NCBI RefSeq assembly: GCF_030272615.1 | Contig: NC_081405.1 | Span: forward strand, 605,906,677 to 605,970,676 | Direction: 5' to 3' | Length of the DNA stretch: 64,000 bases | Source: Cryptomeria japonica | Lineage: Eukaryota > Streptophyta > Pinopsida > Cupressales > Cupressaceae | Shown here: piece by piece, positions 57,366 to 64,000 of the stretch | How the letters are laid out: every line of letters starts with the position of its first letter | How positions within the stretch are numbered: position 1 is the stretch's first letter | Program-made: the position numbers and the translations under genes | The notes under the pieces: model-generated | What the model saw: only the letters and a program-made list of their open reading frames with translations | The model's database searches: none | Told to the model about the DNA's origin: nothing

Positions 57366-58595
57366 TGTTGGCCATTTAGAGGAATTGATTATGTATTGCA
57401 TTGATGTTTTGTCATTGATGCCAACACTAGTTGTTTGGATGCTTTACCGACACCCTTCTGGTCTCGGTAGGTTGAGTGGTTTATGGTTTATTTGGATCCG
57501 ACATGATTTGGTAGGCTCTAGTATAGTTTGGTTACGGAATTGGCTTGTTCATGATACTCATATTCATATTCAGTAAGCTGGTTTTGGTCTGGTGATCAGA
57601 TGCTATCCTATTTGATTAGAAGCTTGGTTTCTGGTTCCGACGAGGGTTCACCGACATAGCTTTTGATGAAGATCTTTGATGTATTGCATAAGTGGTGTTG
57701 GTGCAACTTCTGGTGGAGTTTCAGGATGCTATTGGTGATCATGTTTGAGACTTGGAAGATGGAGATCATTTCTATAGCGTATGGACCCATATTGGGTCCC
57801 GGTTGGTATAGGTTATGGACCAGTTTAATGAAGCATGTGGATTGGACTTCTCGATATGTTTCCGAGATGTCTTATGTGTTAGTTATTATTTGTTTGGTCT
57901 AAGGCCAACATGTTTTGTAACTGGTTTATTGTCTGATGGCCAACCTAATTGTTTGTGGTCGAGGGTTTGTACATATGATGTAAGATCTCATTATAGATCA
58001 TCATGGTCATGGTAGATATATGGGAATGGGAAAGTGATTTAATGTGTGTGAATAATGTAATATCATTCAGGCAGAGGATTTGGTCGATCATTGGAGATCA
58101 AATTGGGTTTATGTAAGAGGATTTAGTCCTCCAGTATTGAGCTTAACCGAAACTGTACTCAGGCATAGGAGATGCTATCTTTTGTAGTTCAACACTTTTT
58201 TGGATTGTAGTATTGATTTCTATGTAGTCAGTGAGACTCCTTTTATGATGAGCAGTGTGCTCTAGACTATTGGCCTTCCTGCAAGTGCATGCCCCTCAAT
58301 TCTAATTCATATACTTACCGCATAAGTATTATCTGACTTTGGGTAGGCTTCCCACCGTGGTTTTTCCCTTTATCGGGTTTTCCATGTACAAATCTTGGTG
58401 TCATGTGGATGGTATTTGTGATTATTTTTTATGCTTAATTAGTTTAACTACTATTTTGGTGTTTGGTTTAAGCATTCCAATATTAATGTTTTGGGTTCTG
58501 GTATTAAAGTTTTAATTGCTAATGGTTCCAGTAATCTGTGACAACTAATTCACCCTCCCTCTCAGTTGTTTTCCGGTTATTTAAACTATCTAACA
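57366..58595 (+). repeat. 5' LTR of copia 2
   Basis: 1230 bp. Contains the conserved core (58351-58388) and the C-rich terminal motif (58548-58565). Inserted near the end of the chromovirus 3' LTR. Confidence 0.8.
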
Positions 58596-58653
58596 ATTGG
58601 TATTAGAGCTTTGGTCCTCTCTGCAAAAAGTTTAACTGCTTGAGGAAGATCCT

Positions 58654-59735
58654 ATGGCGACTAATAGTTCAAGTTCATTCAGTTCTTCTAGAGCTATCTT
58701 TCAGAGAGATATTCCTAGGCTTGATGGAAGAAATTACACAATATGGAAGATTTAGATGGAGACTCATCTCAGATGTCTTGGCAAGGAGATTTGGGAGATC
58801 ACACAAAATGGTGTCACACCTCATAATCTGCCATCTGGCAATCCTCCTCTCACAAACTTGGATAAGGATCTTGAGAATGATTGTAGAGAAAGAGAATCCC
58901 TCTTGTGTGCACTTTCTGATCAACAAATAATGGGATTAACTGACAAATCATCTAGAAAGGCTATATGGGATAAGTTGGAGACTCTTAATGAAGGTGACCC
59001 TACAGTGAAGATTGCTAAACTTGATGGTTACCGAGTGAGATATAAAAACCTGAAGATGGAAGAAGATGAAAGGATTACTGCATTCATGGAAATGGTAGAA
59101 GAGATTGTTATGGGAATTCAATGTTGTGGTGCAACTTTGAGCGAAGATGAAATTGTTTCTAAAGTTTTGAGAGCCCTACCACCGGTTTACAAAATGAAGG
59201 CTACTGCTATTAACAAGTTGATAATAATAGATAAGAAATTTGTCAACAGAGATACCTGGGTTGAGAAACTATCTTCTTTTAAGCTTGAATAATTTGGATC
59301 TTTTGGAGCTGTGAAGACTGAACCCGCTTTTCATGCATCTACATCTGCAAGTGGTAACCAAGATTGGAAAGCTTTATATGTAAAGGAATTGGAAGATATA
59401 AAGAGAGAAGATGATGAGTTTGAGCAACTTGAAGCACTATTTGCTAGAAGAGTACCTAAAAGACCGATAGGAAGTAAGTATGAAGGAAAAGCACCTTTTA
59501 AATGTTCTGCATGTTATAAGATTGGTCATTTTGCATCTAGATGTCTTGAAAGGAATTCAAGATTTGAAGAAAGAGTTAAAAGATCTTGTAAGCCTAACCC
59601 TAGATATTAGAACAAGTATAAGTATAGGAAAAATAGAGACAAATCATGCTACATAGTGGATGAGGAAGGCATTACTGATTCTGATGATGAACCGGCAGAA
59701 GACTCTGCTAGTGGTTCCAGCAATGGGAAGTAATG
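58654..59735 (+). pseudogene. gag: Copia 2 gag
   Basis: Starts MATNSSSSFSSSRAIFQRDI and IPRLDGRNYTIWKI, with a TAG at 58753, then 58756-59292 open (UBN2-type region, DKLETLNEGDPTVKIAKLDG). After a TAA come 59311-59610 with the knuckle CSACYKIGHFASRC and an acidic tail. Stops mostly replace Gln codons. Confidence 0.82.
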
Positions 59736-60135
59736 AGTATTCCTGGCTATCAAGGAAGATGATCCAACACTGGAAGAGAATGTATCTGAAGCGAAGGCAC
59801 TTGCTGCTAAATTTGAAGAGAAGGATGGATGGGTAATTGAAAGTGGTTGTTCACATCATATGACTGGAGATAAAGGGAAGTTTCTATCTTTGCAAGAATT
59901 TGATGGCAGTCTAGTTATATTTAGAGATAATAAAGCATGTATGATCAAAAGAAAAGGAACTATATCATTGGATGGTAAGAACAATACTGATAATATTTAT
60001 TATGTTGAAGGTTTAAGGCATAATATTTTGAGTGTAGGACAATCGGTGGATAAGGGATTTCAATTACAGTTCAAGGATGGAAAATGCAAAATCATTAACA
60101 AATCTGGATTGGAGATTGCAACCGGTACATAGACA
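59736..60135 (+). pseudogene. Copia 2 protease
   Basis: The active-site motif reads WVIESGCSHHMTGDK. The catalytic Asp is Glu here (codon 59839-59841), while the nested copia has Asp. GLRHNILSVGQSVDKG follows. A TAG near 60130 ends the open part. Confidence 0.8.
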
Positions 60136-61010
60136 AAAAGTAATATATTTCATTTAAATTCCGGTGAGAAGAATTCTTTGATTACACAGATTGATGAGAG
60201 TTGGCTATGACATAAAAGGCCGTGTCATGTGAATTATGATTGCATTGTGAAAATCAGTTCAACTAAGGCAATTTGGGGTATACCTAAGATTATGAAGCCC
60301 TATAATCCGGTATGTAAAGAATGTCAAATGGGGAAATAGGTGAGAACCTCTTTTAGGAGTATACAAGATAAATCAAATGATGTTCTTGATCTTATTCATA
60401 CTGATTTATGTGGCCCTGCTAGAGTTAAAAGTTTTCATGGTGATAGATATTTCATGTTAATCATTGATGATTATTCTAGAATGATGTGGGTTATTTTTCT
60501 AAAGGAGAAATCTGAGGCATTTGAAAAGTTTAAAATCTTTAAGGCTAAAGTGGAAACTGAGACAAGATTGAAGATTAAATATTTGAGGTCTGATCATGGT
60601 GGAATTCACATCCACTGAGTTTAATAAATTTTGTGAGAAGCATGGTATAAGAAGACAATTTTCTGCTCCCCAGACACCTCAACAAAATGGAGTTGTGGAA
60701 AGGAAGAATAAAACTATCTTGGATGCTTCTAGAACAATGATGATGGAAGCTAGTCTACCTCATATCTACTGGAGAGAAGCAGTGACCACAATGGTTTATA
60801 CATTCAACAAAAAACATATCAAAGGAGAAACTGATAAGACACATTATGAATTATGGTTTGGCAATACACCTATAGTTAATTATTTCAGAATATTTGGTAG
60901 TAAATGTTATATCAGGAGAGATGATAGTATTGGAAAATTTGATCCTAGATGTGATGAAGGCATATTTATTGGTTATTCTAATTAAAGCAAGACATATAGA
61001 TGTTATAACA
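60136..61010 (+). pseudogene. Copia 2 integrase
   Basis: Zinc region with a TGA at 60208 (W in the nested homologue) and CKECQMGK, then HTDLCGPARV, YLRSDHGG, a one-base frameshift near 60600, EFTSTEFNKFCEKHG and QQNGVVERKNK. All three catalytic acidic residues are visible, in contrast to the nested copia. Confidence 0.82.
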
Positions 61011-61261
61011 AGAGGTTGTAGAGAATTGTGGAGAGCACTAATGTCAAAGTGGATGAGTTGAATAGAAGTGAAATTAGATTTTATGAGAAGGAAATGACAA
61101 TGAAAATGATTATATTTGAATTGGTAGCACCTTTACCAGAACAAAGTGTTGAAATAGTTACTCCGCCAATATCAAAGAATTCTACAATGACTAAAGAACA
61201 GGGAAGAGGAACAGAGAGTCAGAGGACTCCTAGGTATGTGAGATTGAATCATTCAGAAGAT

Positions 61262-62209
61262 TAGATAATTAGGGATAAGAATAATGGAGTGATGACAAGA
61301 AAAAGACTGGAAACTAATGAGGTATGTTTAATTTCACAAGTTGAACTGGTATCAATAATTAAGGCATGTAAAGATGAATATTGGTTGAAAGCTATGGAAG
61401 AAGAATTAGATTAGATTGAGAAAAATAACACATGGACTTTGGTTTCCCATCCTAAAAATAAGAAAGTTATTGGAACTAAATGGGTTTTTAAGAATAAACT
61501 GAATGAGGATGATCAAGTTATAAGAAATAAGGCTAGATTGGTTTGTAAAGGATATTCTCAGAAGCAAGGAATTGATTATGGAGAGACTTTTGCACTGGTA
61601 GCTAGGATTGAAGCTGTAAGATTATTTCTTACCTATGCTACTTATAAAAACTACAAGATTTATTAGATGGATGTTAAATGTGCATTTTTGAATTGGGATC
61701 TTGATGAGGAAGTTTATATTGAGCAGCCTAATGATTTTTCACTATCAGATGATACAAATATGGTTTGCAGGTTAAGGAAAGCTTTATATGGATTGAAATA
61801 GGCACCTAGAGCTTGGTATGCAAGGTTGGATAAATATCTTTTGAAGCTTGGTTTTTCTAAGGGCAGTGCTGACAGTAATTTATATTATAAGATCACTCAT
61901 GATGATATAATAATTATTGAAGTATTTGTTGATGACATTATTTTTGGAGGTGAAGATAAGTTGTGCATATAATTTTCTAAGAATATGGAGAAACAATGTG
62001 AGATGTCTATGATTGGTGAGATGAAATTTTTCTTAGGTTTGCAGATTCCTTAGACTGACAAAGGTATTTTTATTTGTCAAAATCAGTATGCTAAGGAATT
62101 GTTGAAGAAATTTGGTATGGGAGATTTTAAACCAGTAAGTACTCTTATGGTTACAAGTGAGAAATTGAAAAGAAAAGATGTTTCTACACCGGTAAATCCT
62201 ACAAGATAC
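61262..62209 (+). pseudogene. pol: Copia 2 reverse transcriptase (cut by copia 3)
   Basis: [75 protein letters not shown]-stop-APRAWY, the catalytic FVDDIIFGG box and GLQIP-stop. TAG stops at 61412, 61664, 61799 and 62051 sit where the nested homologue has Gln. The frame ends at the copia 3 LTR. Confidence 0.85.
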
Positions 62210-63602
62210 TGTTGGCATATGATGAAGTGGTGACAATGTATGTTGTCATTGATGTCAATGAGTGCTCGAGAAGGTGAAATGGTATGCACTGGTATGAAGA
62301 TTGGAAGTGGTTATGGTCAACCAGGATGGCATGGACTAGTGTCGGAGTTCACTAAGTGTGACTACCGGTTGGCAGTCTTAGTTCAGTTCTAGGGTTTTCG
62401 GTTTGGTTTGTGTGGTGCAACTGATGATGTTTTTAGTTAATAACAAGGATAAGGATCAAGATGCCATGCCAGTTGTGTGCACGTGAAGGATTTATTTGAG
62501 GAACTTGCACATGGAGATCAAATGCATTGAATGTCTACCTTGAGAGTGTGCGTTTTTCTTAGCAGAATGTGAAGAGCATGTGATGGGTTACTATTTTCTA
62601 GATGCGGTGAAGATTGGACGATGCAGAATGACTTGAGATCTGTTTTAGATCATTTTATTCTATGTAATGTATTTGATGGTCAGGATTGGACTGCTTGTAA
62701 TTGTAAACCTAAAATGTTTAGGGTTTAGGTTTTATACTACCAACCTAATTGTTGTCTAAAAGGTCAATGAGTTTTGTCATTATAGTTGTTGGCAAAAGTT
62801 GAGTTTGTGTCGGCATGTTGGAGATTTGATACTTGCCAAACCAGATTGAGGAATTTGCAGAGTGTCATTGCAGAAGAGAGGAACTGAAAAGGATCTTCCT
62901 TAGCAAGTACTGTTGTTATCTAATTGGAGTTCTACTTGTTGTCTTCTAACCATTTCAACAGAAGGTAAATCCCTTGACCGGGTAGCTTTAACAAGCTTTG
63001 TTGTAAATCCTCTAACTAGGTGGCTCAAGTTCATTTAGTTATTTAAATCCTCTAGCGAGGCAACTCTTAACAGGGTTTCAACCTTTAACAGGGTATATAG
63101 CCATCCCTTAACTGAGTGATCCCTAACAGGATCGGTTCCTAGCAAAACCTTATTTTAAAGTCTTTAACTGGACTAGGATCCTAATAGAGTAGACTTCAAA
63201 ACAGTTCATAAAAAAGCTTGTGGGTATTCATCCCCACCATGGTTTTTCCCATTTGGGTTTCCACATGAAAAATATGTGTGTTATGGGTTGTGAGTTTTTC
63301 ATGTGATGATTGTGTGATTCTGATTAAGTTAGATATGCATGTAGTGTTCAATGGTAGTGGTATTATTGATACAACTCATGCATGATTATATCGATTAAGT
63401 AGTCATCAATATTTGAGATCTGTTGTATGCCTATCTGAAGTACTTTTGTTTAACTGGTATTGCTATGGTTAAGTACATTGGTGAAGACAACTGGTTATCT
63501 ATGTTTTGATTTGTCAAAGTGTCTGAGCAAGTTTTTGTGTGTATTGATTCACCCCACCTCTCAATACTGGTTAGGACCTTAGTAGTTCATCATTATTCAT
63601 CA
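62210..63602 (+). repeat. 5' LTR of copia 3
   Basis: 1393 bp. Has a long array of cctctaac/ccttaac-gg-type motifs (62960-63200), the conserved core (63231-63268) and the C-rich terminal motif (63545-63564). Confidence 0.82.
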
Positions 63603-63673
63603 ATTGGTATCAGAGCACATCTAGGTCCTTGGTGATTTAAGCTTAACCGCTTGAGGCTAAAGATCCTATTTTA

Positions 63674-64000
63674 ATGATGAAGAGGGAAGGTCCTAAGTTC
63701 AATAGGGACAACTTTACAATATGGAAGGACAAGATGAAGATATATATCAGGAGTTTGGGTGCACAATGTTCGAGCTATGTTGAGAATGCCTATGTAATCC
63801 CCACTGGCACTCTAACTGATGATCAGAAATGAGAGATACAAGAAAATGGGCAAGTCATAGAAGCCCTTATTAGTAGCTTGTCTGATGTAGAGTTTATTGA
63901 TGTACAAGATAAGGACAATATGAAAGAAGTGTGGGACAAATTGGAATCCATTTATGGTGGTGATGAACATGTCAAGCAGGCTAAGGAAGAAAGCCTTAGA
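63674..64000 (+). pseudogene. gag: Copia 3 gag, N-terminal part
   Basis: MMKREGPKFNRDNFTIWKDK, with a TGA at 63830-63832. It continues in frame to the window end with VWDKLESIYGGDEHVKQAKE, closely matching the nested copia gag (MWDKLISVYGGDEHVQSAKV). The two elements are therefore the nearest relatives in this window by gag. Confidence 0.82.

Larger units (their letters stand above)
57366..62209 (+). mobile_element. Copia element 2, interrupted by copia 3
   Basis: 5' LTR 57366-58595 (TGTTGG...TAACA), primer site TGGTATTAGAGC 58598-58609, then gag, protease, integrase and RT in copia order, up to the insertion of copia 3 at 62210. RNase H and the 3' LTR lie beyond the window. At least a dozen in-frame stops. 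Confidence 0.88.
62210..64000 (+). mobile_element. Copia element 3 (runs off window)
   Basis: 5' LTR 62210-63602 (TGTTGGCAT...TCA), primer site TGGTATCAGAGC 63605-63616, gag from 63674. It inserted into the reverse transcriptase of copia 2. The other end and target duplication are outside the window. Confidence 0.85.

Overview
The window is a stretch of nuclear DNA from a large, AT-rich plant genome. It is almost entirely retrotransposons, nested and decayed to different degrees. The element types (Ty1/copia with initiator-Met-tRNA primer sites, a chromovirus, Tat-like gag-only elements, plant L1-like LINEs and a TRIM) fix it as a land plant. The density, age and nesting suggest a big genome such as a gymnosperm, but that is inference. 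No rRNA or tRNA gene and no CRISPR array was seen, and there is only one weak candidate for a host gene (about 35.9-36.5 kb, minus strand).

Layout. 1-22047: a three-layer nest. The outer layer is a minus-strand non-autonomous copia-type element (a LARD) with no pol. It encodes a coiled-coil/zinc-knuckle protein and a second charged, coiled-coil protein. Inside it at 5510-20901 is a plus-strand gag-protease-only LTR element (TR-GAG type). Inside that at 8005-15711 is a fairly intact minus-strand copia element with a perfect 5-bp target duplication. 22230-22560: remnant of a minus-strand gypsy reverse transcriptase. 23740-25289: a solo copia-like LTR. 25485-32758: a second gag-protease-only element, with a 382-bp TRIM (32013-32394) inside its 3' LTR. 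37476-39129: a LINE carrying ORF1 only, flanked by a perfect 11-bp duplication. 39141-40530: a probable solo gypsy LTR. 40536-49607: three 5'-truncated LINE copies that carry an extra ORF, two of them visibly downstream of RNase H. 50384-50778: three tandem 131-bp repeats. 51482-57365: a badly decayed chromovirus. 57366-62209: a copia element. 62210-64000: a third copia inserted in it and running off the window.

How the parts relate. Several elements here could not move alone. The LARD has the same type of primer site and almost identical polypurine tracts as the complete copia, so it may be mobilised in trans. The two gag-protease-only elements keep a conserved protein module where reverse transcriptase should be, conserved 3' non-coding DNA, and a U3 hairpin whose base pairs covary. 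The LINE family carries a third ORF downstream of ORF2, with a globular N-terminal domain, a basic/acidic linker and a C-terminal coiled coil. These are the observations most worth following up.
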